Source of the DNA: Lycorma delicatula
Taxonomy: Eukaryota; Arthropoda; Insecta; Hemiptera; Fulgoridae
Direction: 5' to 3'
DNA: 64,000 nucleotides
Assembly (NCBI RefSeq): GCF_047948215.1
Contig: NC_134465.1
Coordinates: 53,453,841 to 53,517,840, forward strand
The translations under genes were made by a program, and so were the position numbers. The notes beneath the pieces are model-generated. The model ran no database searches. It saw nothing but the letters and a program-made list of their open reading frames with translations, and was not told the DNA's origin. Each line of letters opens with the position of its first letter. Within the stretch, counting starts at the first letter, position 1. Shown in pieces: positions 1 through 11,601 of this stretch.

Positions 1-868
1 TCTGCTAGTATGGTATAAAACTCTAGTTTTTCCATTAAGTGGTTTGCAACTTTTCAAATGCATACCTTTCTTTTGTAACGCATAAAAGAATTTTTTTGCG
101 ATTAATTTTTTTTATGAATTATTACAAAAGTACATCCATAAAATCAAGATTGATTGTATTGATGAAACAAGATCATGAGATACTTGAATCCCCAAATCTA
201 AACATAAAAATTAAACTCTCCCTAAACAAATTGTATATAGTTTTAAAAATGTAATATATAAAGTTTACGTAAACAGTTTCGTACCCTTCATTTCTCTTCT
301 ATCGTTCTCAATCCGCTTTGAATTTCATTTGGATTTTCAAGTTACATTTGGATTTCATCATATAGTCATTTTCAAACAAATTTTGTGAGCGAATAAGTTA
401 TCCGATTACAATAAATTTAGCATGAAACGATAGGAAAATTTTAAAATACTGTAAAAATGAGCAATTAGTGACAATAAAAAATACTTTCTCTGGGATTCGT
501 GTTGCGATATGTAAAAATACTTTTTTTTTATTTTTTAAACTAATGATATATACCAATAAATGCAATCAGAAATCAAGGAAATGGGCAAAGGAGAATTATT
601 CACAAGGTAAACGAAGCCCATCAACTGAACAAATTAGAGCGTTTATACTACGAAACAAACTGTATCGAGTAGCTGATACGAGCGCTAGGCCAAGTATGTT
701 TCGCGATAGCCTCGAACCGATACCATTGATATTAGTTGATAGTATTTTTTTTCTATTCGTAATGTGTACGTTGTAATCTGTTCAAGTTGTGAACAACTTG
801 ATTTCAGAAATGGAGCTGAGAGCAACTCCATTTCTCAATGAGTTTAGTATAACAACTATGACATGTAA
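1..868. other. Intergenic, no recognised gene
   Basis: AT-rich sequence. The longest open frame (468-776, plus, 102 codons) resembles no family I know and runs through homopolymer tracts, so I regard it as chance. Confidence 0.5.
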
Positions 869-1100
869 TCAACATCTGAGGTGTACCGACTTTCTTGGTG
901 AACGTAGCAAGGATTTGAGGATACTTTCCAAGGACGCATCAGTTAAAATCGTAGGTCGGCCGGAACATTTACAATCATCTACAATTACTGGTTTCGTAAA
1001 ACGAGCGACTACGCGTAAAATTGTTGATTTATTAAGCATCCGCGATTCAGGAAAGCTACCTGTCAGGAAAAATTTTTCTGACATTTTAAGAATGACTGCA
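869..1100 (-). pseudogene. Tc1/mariner-type transposase fragment (HTH region)
   Basis: Read on the minus strand, about 70 codons are open. They contain a stretch ending SGRPTILTDASLESI followed by LLRSPRKSVHLRC. This matches the linker between the two helix-turn-helix motifs of IS630/Tc1/mariner transposases, where 'SGRP..LTD' and 'SPRKS(L)RRL' are characteristic. No DDE catalytic domain follows in any frame and no terminal repeats are visible. It is an isolated N-terminal relic. The plus-strand frame over the same DNA (789-1106) is its antisense shadow. Family assignment rests on the short motif only. Confidence 0.55.
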
Positions 1101-1313
1101 ATTTAAAGAAACTTTCAACAATGAACGCAAGTTGAACCTGGGAGAACGCATGTTTATCCGTTCATAATTTATTCGCTAGGGTCATAAAAAAAGAGGGAAA
1201 TTTCTTGGCTATCGTGTGCGCTACTCTTCTACCACAAGGTCACCCGTTGCCAACAAACACGTTCCCGCCGGCAAAAAAACTAAATTTCCCTCCGCGATAT
1301 GTTTTCGTATTTA

Positions 1314-1487
1314 GGGTTGTTTTTTTTTTTTTTTTATTTAACCTCCGGGACCATCGTTAGGTATTGCTTCAGAGGATGAAATGAATGATTTGTAGCGTGT
1401 GTGAAAATGCCATGTCTGATCGGGATTCGAACCCGGGATCTCCGGATGAAAGGCCGAGACGCTATCACTCGCGCAACGGAGGCCGGC
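1314..1487 (-). repeat. SINE-2 copy (tRNA-derived)
   Basis: Minus-strand SINE. Its tRNA-like head lies at the right end, with a B-box-like GGTTCGAATCC (read on the minus strand). The tail CATCCTCTGAAG...CCGGAGGTTAAA and a poly-A (poly-T here) lie at the left. Flanks TTCGTATTTA and TTCATATTTA (9/10) are a plausible target duplication. It is not a functional tRNA, because the acceptor stem cannot close. Confidence 0.85.
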
Positions 1488-1499
1488 TTCATATTTATC

Positions 1500-2500
1500 A
1501 TTTGGCTCACTCTGTACTTTGTCCGATAACCTTCTGATTTCTTTCTGGCAACTTCATAATTCCGTGCTCATAGAACTTCTTATCTTTATCAACAAAATCA
1601 TGAACCGAGTGCAATTTCAAGTCATTATCATTAGTGAAAATTTTACCATTTAAAGAATTTTGAAAATTTCAAAATAAATGGTAATTTGATGTTGGAAAAT
1701 CAGGGATATATGGGGATGAGATATGAATCCCCAATCGAGCTCTATTAATTTTCTACTAGTTACCAAATATTGTCAGACCTTGTTTTGTCTTGGTTGAATA
1801 CAATTTCTTTGCCAATTCTGACCGTTTTTCTTTGATTGCTTCCTCAAATTTCAATATTTGTTGACAGCAAACATCTGAATTTATCGTTTGGTTCCTTAAA
1901 AGCAACTCAAAATGTACAATGCCTTTGTAACCCCACCAAATTGACAGCATGATCTTTTTTCTTATGCAATTCATCTTTTCGATGTGATTTCTGTTGGTTT
2001 ATCAAGCTTGGATGATCATTTTCGATGGATTTTATTGTAGACGATTCATTTTTCATCACCAGTGATGATTTGTTTAAAAGAAAGGGGTCGATTCATTGCG
2101 TTTGAGTTGCATATCGCAAATATTGATTCGTTCTGTTAAGTGAATCTCTTTCAGTTCATGCAGAACCCAGACAGAGGGCTTCCTAACGAGTCCAATACAT
2201 TTGATATGATTTTCAATTGTTGTGTGTTGTTCTCAATTGTTTAACCTTTCTATAGTTATATGACGATCCTAATTAATTATGACTTTGATTTGACCTTCAT
2301 CAACTTCAATAGATCGACCAGAACGTTGGTCATATTTGACTGAAAATTTTACAGAACGGAATTTTTTAAACAAATTCTGACACGTGCATTCTGTTAGACA
2401 ATCATTATCCTAAACTTCACATATCTTTTTGTGAACCTCAGCAGTTTTCTTTCCTTTACGAAAATAAAAAAAGTAAAATATGTCGATAATGTTTGTTTTT
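1500..2500 (-). mobile_element. Degenerate mariner transposon (DD34D group)
   Basis: A full-length but broken mariner transposase reads along the minus strand. The N-terminus (about 2490-2300) gives KKTAEVHKKICEV, then a 'NLFKKFRS..QRSGRSIEVDEGQIK' HTH/linker match. The middle gives WVLHELKEIHLTERINICDM. The longest open stretch (1756-1974) carries KIMLSIWWGYKGIVHFELL and NQTINSDVCCQQ. The C-terminus (1515-1740) matches the family's YHLF..NSLNGK...FYE.GIMKLPER ending. Several stops and frameshifts interrupt it, so it is not functional. It resembles the irritans/cecropia-type mariners common in insects. Terminal repeats were not resolved. Confidence 0.88.
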
Positions 2501-2559
2501 GTAATACATGTTAAAATTGATCACAAACTAACAGGTATAAACAAAATTACGCGCAGTCT

Positions 2560-4060
2560 GCTTCTAAAGCATACTAAGTAACAAAGCTATCAAATGACAA
2601 AAAAAATCATAATATTAATAGAAGTCGAAAACGAAATTATTTTCTTGCCAATCCTAGTATTTTAAGAGCATAGAAATGTCAATACGTTTTTATTTTTTTC
2701 AAGAAATTTTAGATGACTTTGAATAATAATTTAGAAACTTCGAATCGTACGTGAAAATGAGATTTAGGGATTGTAAAATCTATTAGGAAGGTCGGATAAG
2801 GCTCCTTTTTTTAACATGATAATATAAAATGATAAAAGGAATAAAAATAATTTAATTGCCACAAACAGAATACAAGCTTACAACCGGAAAAGTTAAATTT
2901 TAATTACTTTCTCCCAATGTTTAATTATATGTTGAATTATTACAGATATAAAAATAAAAATAATAATAAAAAGAAAGGTCAAGTTCGAGTCCATTGCACT
3001 TCATTTTTAAATCGAATCAGGTTATGTAATAGTATATTATTTGACTAAAGATAGATAAATAACATGTATAACAGGTTACCGCTAAGGAAACAGTTAAATA
3101 ATTTTTACGTACGGTATGCAGAGTGCTGCGGGTTTCTGACCTTGTAACCGGTTACGTTATGTCAAAAGTGTTATACAATATCTGGTCTCGTGTAACACGT
3201 GAAAATAGCTGTTTTTTTGTTGTTTTTTTTATAATAGTTCACGTGATTATAAATGATTATCTATTTGTGTTACCGGTTTCATAAATAAAGTTGAACTGTT
3301 TGAACATTAAAATATTTTTAATTTTTTTACAGATTTTCATTTTAAAGTCTTTATCAAATAAATAAACGCGGTTTTTTTAGTTCTTTTTCTTAATTTTAAT
3401 TAATAATATCCGTATTACTGAATAACTTAAAAATTATTACACAAAGTTGACTTAGACTTTTACTTTCGGAAAGATTGATTATCAAAAAAAATAATATACA
3501 ATTTAAAAAAATGACAGCTCAATGGTAGGATTTTCCTGTCACGCGGCTAAAGCGCGTTCCGGGAAAGTCTTACAACTGTGGGTTGTTCATGATGCACGGC
3601 TTACACCTACATATACACACAACCTAATTTATTTATCTTTTTTTTTAAATATAATTCTTTTATTTAATTCAGTGATTCAAACCAAAGAACGCGCGCGCGC
3701 ATACCGTATTTAATTCGTGCAGGTGTGGCGGTACTAGCGGCTATAGTTGGCACAAACTAAACTAATGTAATTTCACCAGTTAAATAAAACAAATTTTGCT
3801 TGTACGGTTGGCAGACTGATGTAGCCTCAAGGCTTGACGCACCAGGTACTACCGAGTTGACCGGAACATCGAGTTCGAGATTCATTCAGACAGAGTTACA
3901 TTTTTACACTTTAAATATTATTCATTTATTTAATTCTACCGCTCACGTGTGACGTCACAACATAACAATAGTTTAATACATTTTTGGGGGTGGATGTTTG
4001 ATTTTTCAGTTTTTTTTTAAATATTAATTTTTAATAATATTAAAAATATTATGTATAATA
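2560..4060. other. Intergenic, no recognised gene
   Basis: AT-rich DNA with no coding signal. A short (CG)n run sits near 3691-3700. A 63-codon frame (3522-3713) crosses it and resembles no known family. Confidence 0.45.
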
Positions 4061-4830
4061 AGATAAAGATGCTGCGATTTTCTGATGATATAGTAATTTT
4101 AGCCGAGAATAAAAAAGATTTGAAGAAACAATGAATGGAAAGAATTAAGTCTTACACAAAAACTACCGAATGAAAATAAACAAGAACAAAACGAAAGTAA
4201 TGAAATTTAGTAGAAATAATAGTAGATGGACCAGTGATATAAAAATAGAAAGAGAAAAGATTATAGATGTAGAAGTTTTTTTATTTGGGAATAGAATTAC
4301 TAAAGATGGACGAATCCATATAAAATGTCGAATAGCACAGGCGAAATAAGCCGTCAATCAGAAATATAATTTGCATACATCAAAAATTAATTTAAACGTC
4401 CGGAAAACATTTTTGTAAGTATATGTTTGGAGTATATAGAAGTGAAACTTGGACGATCGGAGTACCTGAGACGAAAAGATTAGAAAGTTTTGAAATGCGG
4501 TGCAACAGGAAAATGTTACAAATCAGATGAGTGGATAAAGTGACAAATGAAGAGGTGTTACGGCAAATCGATGAAGAAAGAAGCATTTGGAGAAATATAG
4601 TTAAGAGACAGACTTAGAGGTCACATATTAAGGCATCCTGGAATAGTCGCTTTCATATCGGAAGGCCAGGTAGATTGGAAAAATTGTGTATCCAGGCCAC
4701 GTTTGGAATATGGAAAACAAATTGTTAAGGATGTAGGATGTAGGGAGTATATCGAAATGAAATGAGTAGCACTAAATAGGGAATTTTGGAGAGCTGCATC
4801 AAACCAGTCAAATGACTGAAAATAAAAATA
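4061..4830 (+). mobile_element. LINE family A, 3' fragment (reverse transcriptase C-terminus)
   Basis: Reads as the end of an endonuclease/reverse transcriptase polyprotein: FSDDIVILAENKKDL (the FADD catalytic box, with A changed to S), then YVWS..ETWTIGVPE, LESFEMRCNRKML, EEVLRQIDEERSIWRNI, and the terminal RAASNQSND before a stop and an A-rich tail. The fragment begins at the FADD box, as expected for 5' truncation. Stops at several sites make it dead. The same family recurs at 48461-49577 and 56750-57600 (minus). The element is RTE-like, but I cannot assign the clade firmly. Confidence 0.87.
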
Positions 4831-4879
4831 AAAATTTAATTGGTAACAAATGTTGCCTAAGAAAAATATCACTTTAATT

Positions 4880-5240
4880 AGACGAAATCTCGAGATACTG
4901 AGGGTTACCTAGCTCTACAGCCTCACCCGCTTGATCTTTTAAGTTGAAAATTTAATGGGATTAATCCCTTATATAGAGAAGTAATCTGACCAAGTTTGGT
5001 CAAAATCGGTGTAGCACTTCTAGAGATACAAGGTAATTTAAAGGCCAATATCTAACGCACGCACATACAAACGAACATTAACATCCGGATTTTTGGGTTC
5101 CTTAGATGTCAAAAGTCAAGATCTGGTGAAATAGCGGATGACCAAGTTGGACCGTTTACAATACTTCTACAACTACTTCCCTTTTACAGCTATAGCCCTA
5201 TCTAGACGGGGAAACTAAAAAAAGGGTTGAATAAATTTCC
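4880..5240. repeat. Probable dispersed repeat of unknown class
   Basis: Non-coding stretch with phrases such as GGTCAAAATCGGTGTAGC and ACGAACATTAACATCCGG. These are similar in style to the repeat beside the rosa element (18197-18336) and to the ACTTCCTTGTA-ended repeat. No second close copy was found in the window. Confidence 0.3.
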
Positions 5241-5311
5241 TGGCTTTCCCTATCTCAGATCTCCCTATTTCAAATACGCTGTAGGGTTTTTAAATATTAA
5301 TATTTAATTTA

Positions 5312-5464
5312 TTTTATTTTAACCTCCGGAACAACTATTATTGCTTCAGAGATTGAGATGAAATGACAATTTTATAACGTGTAAAAATACTGTGTCTGAC
5401 CGGGATTCGAACCCGGGACCTCCGCATCAAAGACCGAGACGATACTATTCACGCCACGGAGGCC
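5312..5464 (-). repeat. SINE-2 copy
   Basis: Minus-strand copy with the conserved CGGGATTCGAACCCGGGA block (B box on the minus strand) and the 3' domain ACCTCCGGA...TTGCTTCAGAG at the left. The tail is A/T rich. Slightly more diverged than the copy at 18658-18825. Confidence 0.85.
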
Positions 5465-6094
5465 GATAATTAATTCAATATTTAGAATAAATTACGAAAA
5501 GATCAAAATGTTCGCTAAAAAAATTTGGGTCCCTTTGGGTCTAATCGGATCCCATTATATAAAAATTATACATTATGAAAAGTATAATTGAAAAAAAAGA
5601 TCAAAAATTATATTAGTAAAAAGGTTTGGGTCCTAGTTGATACTCCTTGAACAAATGACGTTTTTGTCATCAGAATTATTCTGTATCTAGATAAAATTCT
5701 AAAAAAAAAATAAATTAGGTTCCATTTGACTCGCTTCTCGAAGTTACCTTTTACTGCATTTTTAATTATAGATAGAACTTGAAACAGATAAAGTTATCCC
5801 ATTTCGTATTCATTAATACAAGATACGGATGAATTTTCTATCTTAAAAATAAAAGTTAAAAAAAAATTGATCTTTTAAGCACGGGTACAGTTTAGACCGA
5901 TGTTTTCTGGGAGTTAAAAGTTTACTTATTGTATTAATTATTTACATCAAATTGGAATTATTTAATAATTCCGTTATTCAAGGAGGCTAAAATTAATTAT
6001 TGATTACCAGAAAACAAAAAAAATATAGATATCTTAATGACCCGTTGTCCAACTTTGATTTTTTAATGATTTAGGTGCGATTGGATGGGTCTCC

Positions 6095-6370
6095 CCCAAT
6101 CGGTATATCACACAGTTTCTCTCCGGGTATGGTGCTTTTCGGGCGAGTTTGGCTAGGTTTCGTTTGGTGGATTCGAGTCATTGCCCGGATTGTCGACTGA
6201 TGATACAGTGAACCACGTCTTCAACGTCTATCCCCGATACGAGGTCGAACGTTCACGAGCTGTTAAGGAACTTGAGAGAATACATTCCTTTCTGGATATC
6301 GTATTAACTGGGTGATCCGCGAGGAGTGGTCTGTAGTGAATGGTTTTCTTCGCGCCCTTGTGGTGTGTAG
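6095..6370 (+). mobile_element. R1-clade-like LINE, C-terminal fragment
   Basis: Plus-strand reading gives TQFLSGYGAFRASLARFRLV, then SSHCPDC, then after a one-step frame change DDTVNHVFNVYPRYEVER and finally EEWSVVNGFLRALV. This is the CxxC...H...C-type C-terminal zinc-knuckle tail that follows the RT in R1/jockey-group LINEs ('LTGHG.F..YL.RF...DSP.CP.C...DT.EH..F.CPR'). Only the tail survives, with one frameshift. The open frame continuing to 6716 is low-complexity read-through into a SINE-1 relic. Confidence 0.75.
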
Positions 6371-6639
6371 TTTCTTATATATTTTTTTGATTTGTGATCT
6401 TATCGAATCCATACTTTTTGGAAGGATTGCAAGCTCATCTGCGAAAGCTAAACAATATATTGTAATTCCATTTTTCTTTCCTAAGATTATTGTTCTAATA
6501 TTTTGGTTTTCTAATTCTATGTTTTACAGTCTAATTATTTTTTCTAAGATATTTACTCTAATCAGTTTTCTAGCTACTGCCGAGTGTGGGTATTTGTGTA
6601 TAGGCAAATGCAATTATCTACCTGATGTACCTATAGATG

Positions 6640-6845
6640 TACTACAATATAAATGTACTGGTAAACATGTAGTCTGGAACAGACTGAGGTTAGCCATTCC
6701 TGAGCGGTATGGTTAATTGAAACCCAAACACCAAAGAACACCAGTATTCACAGTTTAGCAATCAAATCTACATAAAAGCAACTGCCTTTACAAGAACACG
6801 AATGTTAGAACTCTCGATTTGGAAATTCAGACAGAGTATTAGTTA
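6640..6845 (-). repeat. SINE-1 relic
   Basis: Minus-strand match to the SINE-1 body: CCATTCCTGAGCGGTATGG, TTAATTGAAACCCAAACACC, AAAGAACACC..TATTCAC, and degraded head sequence near 6810-6840. Tail end lost. Confidence 0.7.
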
Positions 6846-7415
6846 TTTTAGTTGTTAAACATAAACACTGTTTATTTCATATTAATAAATATAAACTGAA
6901 CAGAATCCATTTATACCTTTTCATTTAAGAAATTTGTTGAAAGATAATTAAAATAATCTAAATTTAAATATTGATTAAATTTAATTAGGAAAATTTGCTA
7001 ATTATGTTTATATAATACGAAGTACCCGGGAAAAGCCGGATAGAGTGATTAGTTTATAATTCGATTTGGAAGTTTAATCTGTATCGAGTATCGATGTTAA
7101 TAATAAAACACCTATTATAAAATTAATAACTGTACCGTATTTGCTTTCACTGCTACCTTGGCCTACTAGTGAGTCAGTTTACTTTATTGTCGTTGTTGTT
7201 GTTAGACGTTGTACATTAAATAAAAATCAATATTACAAACGTAGAGAATAAATTACTACTACTAATTCTACATTATAGAATACATATATATTTACACATT
7301 CCAATTCTATATCGTACGACGATTAAGTACGACTAGTACTTTTATACGGGATAAAATATTAATGCTATAAAATGTAGTATATGAGTTACATTAATATTTA
7401 GCTATTTATAATGGG

Positions 7416-7695
7416 CCCACCGGGCTGGTCTAGTGGTTAACTCGTCATCACGAATCACCTGATTTTGAAGTCGAAAGTTGTAAGGTTCAAATCCTAGTAG
7501 TTACTTTTATACGGATTTGAATACTAGATCGTGGATACCGTTGTTCTTTTGGTGGTTAGGTTTCAATTAACCACACTTCTCAGGAGTGGTCGACCTGAGA
7601 TTGTGCAAGACTACATTTCATTTACATTCATTCATATCATCCTCTGAAGTAATACCTTACGGTAGTTCCGAAGGCTAAACAGAAAAAGATAGAGT
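7416..7695 (+). repeat. SINE-1 copy with target-site duplication
   Basis: Complete tRNA-derived SINE. Head CCGGGCTGGTCTAGTGGTTA (A-box-like), then GGTTCAAATCC (B-box-like), body ACCGTTGTTCTTTTGGTGGT...TTAACCACAC, and 3' domain CATCCTCTGAAG...CGAAGGCTAAACAG plus an A-rich tail. The flanks TATTTATAATGGG (7403-7415 and 7696-7708) are a perfect 13-bp duplication, which fixes both ends and shows LINE-type insertion. Confidence 0.93.
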
Positions 7696-8084
7696 TATTT
7701 ATAATGGGTAATTCAATAAAATAAGCTATTTTAAATTTATTAATTTTTACTTTCCCAGCTCTATAGTCATATACTAAAATACAGGTATACAGTACACTAA
7801 AATAAGGAAAGGTATATTAATGAGGTCAAATTTTTCATGTTAGAGTTTTTCACATCTTCATTTCTTGTAATCTATAAACCAAAAAACAAAATTTCATCAT
7901 TCAAAATTCATACATATGTATATATGTATTAGCCGGTCAGGTTGAGCGAAGTGAGACCTTCCATCTAGCTAGAACCCGCGCTGTGTTAATTATCCTCATG
8001 GTTGTGAGAATAATATTGATAAATAACAATTTAAATACTGGTTTCTCCATCATTTCTCTCATTCTTGAGTCAAGAATTCTTGGC

Positions 8085-9188
8085 CAGTGGCAGCTCGTGT
8101 ATAGGCACTGTGGAACTGCAGCAACCCCTATTTCCACTTGATATTATCGATACGAGTCCTTTTTATTTTAATTCTTTCTTTATACTTGTACAACGAATTG
8201 CTAAGGCAAAAGAAGCATTCAGCAAAATAAGAAGAGTACTATGTAGCATACTAGATCTGCGACTAAGGAAAAAAACTTGCGAAATATTTTGTGTGGAGTG
8301 TGGCTCTTTATGGGGCAGAGACATGGATTATTAGGAAGGGAGAGGAGAGAAAATTGGAGGTCTTTGATATGTGGGTTTGGAGGAGGATGGAAAAGATCAG
8401 CTGGACGGAGAGAGTTTGGAATGAGGAGGTGCTTCCTTGAATGGGAGAAGAGAGGGCAACTATAGAAATAATAAAAAGAAGAAAATGTAGTTGGTTGGGA
8501 CATTGACTGAGGCGTGACTGCTTGTTGGTGATAACATTTCTATTTGTTGGAGAGATTTGTAACGGGAAGGAAAGCAGGAGGTCGGAAACGAATGGAAATG
8601 GTAGAAAATATAAAAAGGGAAGTAAGTTACTATAAAATGAAACGGGACGACACAGAATCGAACAGAATGCAGGGCGGCCATGTGAAAACTTGCCTTTGGG
8701 CAGAACACATATTATTATAATACTTGTACAATATATAATCCTTAAGCTTAATGTCAGTAGCCACACCCCCAGTTTATGAAAACGATACAAAAATCTTTGT
8801 ATAAAACTATGCGCTTCACAGTTCCAGCGGGGTGGTGTTTGGCTGTTGTGCCCATGCACACATGGAAGCTGCGCGCGAGACTGCGAGGGTGAGAGAGCAC
8901 TGTCGCTACCCCAGTACCGACCCTGGCGTGTTGGTGGAAAGTAGTTTTTTTTTTTACTCCATATGTGTTGTGCTTAAAAACCGTATACCATATTCTGGAA
9001 TGTGATAGTCTAGCATTAGATTATTATCCTGCTTCCAGTTATTCTATTATATCCATTTTTTCGGTTCTTTTATTTTACAGAATAATTTAACTTTTTATAC
9101 ATGTTTTTTTCCTTTTACACAATTTTAAAACAAAGGTTAAAACTTTTCTGGAGCAGCACCCATTAATTTTAGCTACGAGCTGCCACTG
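8085..9188. mobile_element. Non-autonomous hAT-like element
   Basis: Begins CAGTGGCAGCTCGT and ends with its exact reverse complement ACGAGCTGCCACTG (14-bp terminal inverted repeat). Flanks TTCTTGGC (8077-8084) and TACTTGAC (9189-9196) agree at 6 of 8 positions, as expected for the 8-bp hAT target duplication. CAGTGG-type ends are common among hAT elements. The interior has no transposase; it carries a LINE family B fragment (about 8190-8715). Confidence 0.7.
8190..8715 (+). mobile_element. LINE family B, 3' fragment
   Basis: Coding relic read across frames: RIAKAKEAFSKIRRVLCS, AETWIIRKGERRKLEVFDMW, WRRMEKISWTERVWNEEVLP, EERATIEIIKRRK, CSWLGH, and a final LPLGRTH. This is the C-terminus downstream of a LINE reverse transcriptase. 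It matches the end of the larger family B copy at 44520-46225 and sits inside the hAT-like element. Minus-strand frames here are shadows. Confidence 0.8.
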
Positions 9189-9649
9189 TACTTGACGTAG
9201 ACGGTCTGATAAGCTCCATTTGTTCCGGTGTTTCTGATGCACGAATGGCTTCTTTTTTTTGACTGCAGGGATGATCTGACCAATACTCTTTCTTTTCTTC
9301 GTTGGTATTTGGATAGGTTTAAAGGATACCGCGTCAAAAGTTCCAGTTTAAAATTGCCAAAATTGTTAATTTTCCAACGCCTTTTTTGCAACATAACTAT
9401 TTTCCCAGTAATATTAATTTTCCCCTTCTAATTGCGTTGCTACTCGAAAATCATTTTTTCTTGATTTCCATAGTAACGGCTTTATTTTCTTGATTTATTT
9501 TTGGAAACTTAATCGCAAAATTTTAGGTTGGTTAGAGGCTACATCAGGGAATAAAATAGGGAAGGGCTTTTTGGTTCCCCTTTCCATTTCCGAGCGTGAC
9601 AGTACGGTCATAATTCTGTCATAGCCCTTATATGATCAGCGTACCTTAT

Positions 9650-10300
9650 CTGCACATTGCAGCTAAAGCCATTTCTATCCTTATGTGATCATGGTAGCTC
9701 GACATTAGTATGAAACTACTTCTGAATCCATAATTCTAACTATTCTTGTTTGTGCTATTTCCACATTTGTTAAAAGGAGATTTATAAGTTCCTGCCCAAC
9801 ATACGATTCCAACTCGAGTCTAGATTTAATAAGCTATATATATATAAACGTTATATATATATATATAAACCAACAATTTTTGATTGCAATAATATGGTAA
9901 CTTGTAAAACTTATATAACTATAATAATTATTCTTTCCTTAATTTCAATATCGTCTTCCAAGGAAAGTGGAAAGTATCTATAATTAGGCCTAAATATTTA
10001 GTGGAATTAATTTTCCTTATACATTCACATACAAAAATAGCGTTACACGACCAAGAATGTTTATGATGCTTTACAAAGAAGGTTGCTTCCTCCCTATCCA
10101 GGAAATTAACGAAACAGTTTACTTGTACTAATAAATAATTTATTAGTTGTGGAACCAATCTTTGATAATAACGAGATCTTCTTCAATCTGTATTTTTATA
10201 TGTTCCGAATTATCGCAGCTGTATTCTATGGCAGTATCATCCGCAAAGAAGAGGCATTTCCGTTTGAAATTTTCATTAAATAAGTCATTAATGAATATTA
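9650..10300 (-). mobile_element. Jockey/CR1-like LINE reverse transcriptase relic
   Basis: Minus-strand reading gives CLFFADDTAIEYSC (the YxDD-equivalent FADD catalytic box), IQIEEDLVIIKDWFHN, then INSTKYLGLIID followed by a W (the conserved '.KYLG..ID..W' block), and a later SRLELESYVGQ resembling '.SRL.YGI..WG'. Order and spacing fit the palm-to-thumb region of jockey/CR1-type LINEs. Multiple stops. The 76-codon open frame 9928-10158 is part of it. Confidence 0.75.
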
Positions 10301-10317
10301 AATGATTAATATTTGAC

Positions 10318-10508
10318 TACCAAGGTGGAGCATCTTGAACATCGAAATTTCCAGAACGAAAGCGATTGAACCATATTTTGGCTGTTGCTTTTCATAACGT
10401 ATCTTGCCTATTAACTGTACAAATTTCTTCACGGGCTTGCGCAGCATTAGCGCCTTTACCGAAATAAAATTGTAAAATGTAGCGCAGTTTTGCGGTAAAT
10501 TCACTCAT
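10318..10508 (-). mobile_element. mariner N-terminal fragment
   Basis: From an ATG at 10508 the minus strand reads MSEFTAKLRYILQFYFGKGA, AQAREEICTVN, a stop, then KIWFNRFRSGNFDVQDAP. This is the N-terminal HTH of a mariner transposase ('...F..KG.NA..A...IC.VYG.......A..WF.RFRSGNFDV.D.PRSGRP'). It stops abruptly before the catalytic domain. A different lineage from the copy at 1500-2500. Confidence 0.8.
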
Positions 10509-10526
10509 CTTCACGGCGTAATACGT

Positions 10527-10812
10527 CTTTCTTTTTCCTGTTTAGCTTCTGGTAATTACCGTTCAGATAATACTTCAGAGGATGACATGTATGAGTGTAA
10601 ATGAAGTATAGTCTTGTACAGTCTCAATTCGACCATTCCTGAGATGTGTGGTTAATTGAAACCCAACCATCAAAGAACACCATGATCTAGTATTCAAATA
10701 AGTGTAAAAATAGCTGACTTCATTAGGACAGCGTTCATTAGAACGCTGAAACTTTCGACTTGCAAATCAACTGATTTAGGAAGACGCGTTCACCACTAGA
10801 CCAACCCGGTAA
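10527..10812 (-). repeat. SINE-1 copy
   Basis: Minus-strand SINE-1 with tail TTTTTCCTGTTTAGCTTC at left, body CATTCCTGAGATGTGTGG and TTAATTGAAACCCAACC, and head GACGCGTTCACCACTAGACC at right. It directly abuts a second SINE-1 in the same orientation. Confidence 0.88.
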
Positions 10813-10827
10813 GTTAGTGTCCTGAAT

Positions 10828-11104
10828 ACTTTCTTTCCTGTTTTTTTCCTCCGGGAATTACCTTTCAGAGGATAAATGAGGATATGTATGAAAATAAATG
10901 AAGTGTAGTCTTGTAAAATCTCAGTTCGACCATTCCTGAGATGTGTGGTTAATTGAAACCGAACTACCAAAGACCACCGGTATTCACTATCTAGTATTCA
11001 AATCCGTGTAAAAATAACTGACTTTACTAGGACTTGAACGCTGGAACTCTCTATTTCCAAATCAGCTGATTTGGGAAACAAGTTTACCACTAGACAATCC
11101 GGTG
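10828..11104 (-). repeat. SINE-1 copy, second of a tandem pair
   Basis: Same architecture as the preceding copy, with TTCCTGTTTTTTTCCTCCGG at left and ACCACTAGACAATCCGG at right. The two copies lie head-to-tail on the minus strand. Confidence 0.87.
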
Positions 11105-11579
11105 AGTTAATACATTACGTCTGGGTATAAGATTCCAACACCTTTTGCACATCTACTAACTTCAACTGCCAGCTGTCAAATGACGTTTGGCCTGACCCAC
11201 TGCTACTCATGTAACCTGAGATTAGGGACCCTAACACTATCTCGTGAGCAAAAGGCTCACTACTTTTTAGATTACCTATTATAAATTGAAGTCCAACGAA
11301 ATTAGATTATATCATTTTCTTGTTCCATTCTGAAACAAAACTTGTTTTTCTTTTATAATGATGTTTAATAAAATATTTAAAACAGATTTATAGGTAACAT
11401 TTTTTCAAGGGAGACTTTTTGTTTTTGATAGATAACCAGAAAGAAGATTGAGGAGTTATTCAATTAATATACAATTGACATAAATATATAAAAACAACAA
11501 AAAAATTATATAAAGAAAAGTAATGTAACATTTTAAATTTATATTTAAAATAGAACTTAGTGTATATGTCTGTACTTTC

Positions 11580-11601
11580 GCGAGTATATATACACGCACA
11601 T

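Noticed and set aside
1400..1470. Candidate tRNA genes at GGTTCGAATCC boxes
   Set aside because: All such boxes lie in SINE heads with the shared tail; acceptor stems do not pair, so none is a functional tRNA.
6312..6716. 134-codon open frame, apparently membrane-like
   Set aside because: The first residues are the R1-clade LINE tail; the rest is AT-rich read-through into a SINE-1 relic, so hydrophobicity is compositional.
8219..8859. Overlapping minus-strand frames of up to 183 codons
   Set aside because: Antisense shadows of the purine-rich LINE B coding strand; Ser/Leu/Pro/Phe-rich as expected for antisense.
9173..9394. 73-codon minus-strand frame crossing the hAT right end
   Set aside because: It ends inside the transposon terminal repeat and has no known motif; possibly the decayed end of the adjacent LINE but not supportable.
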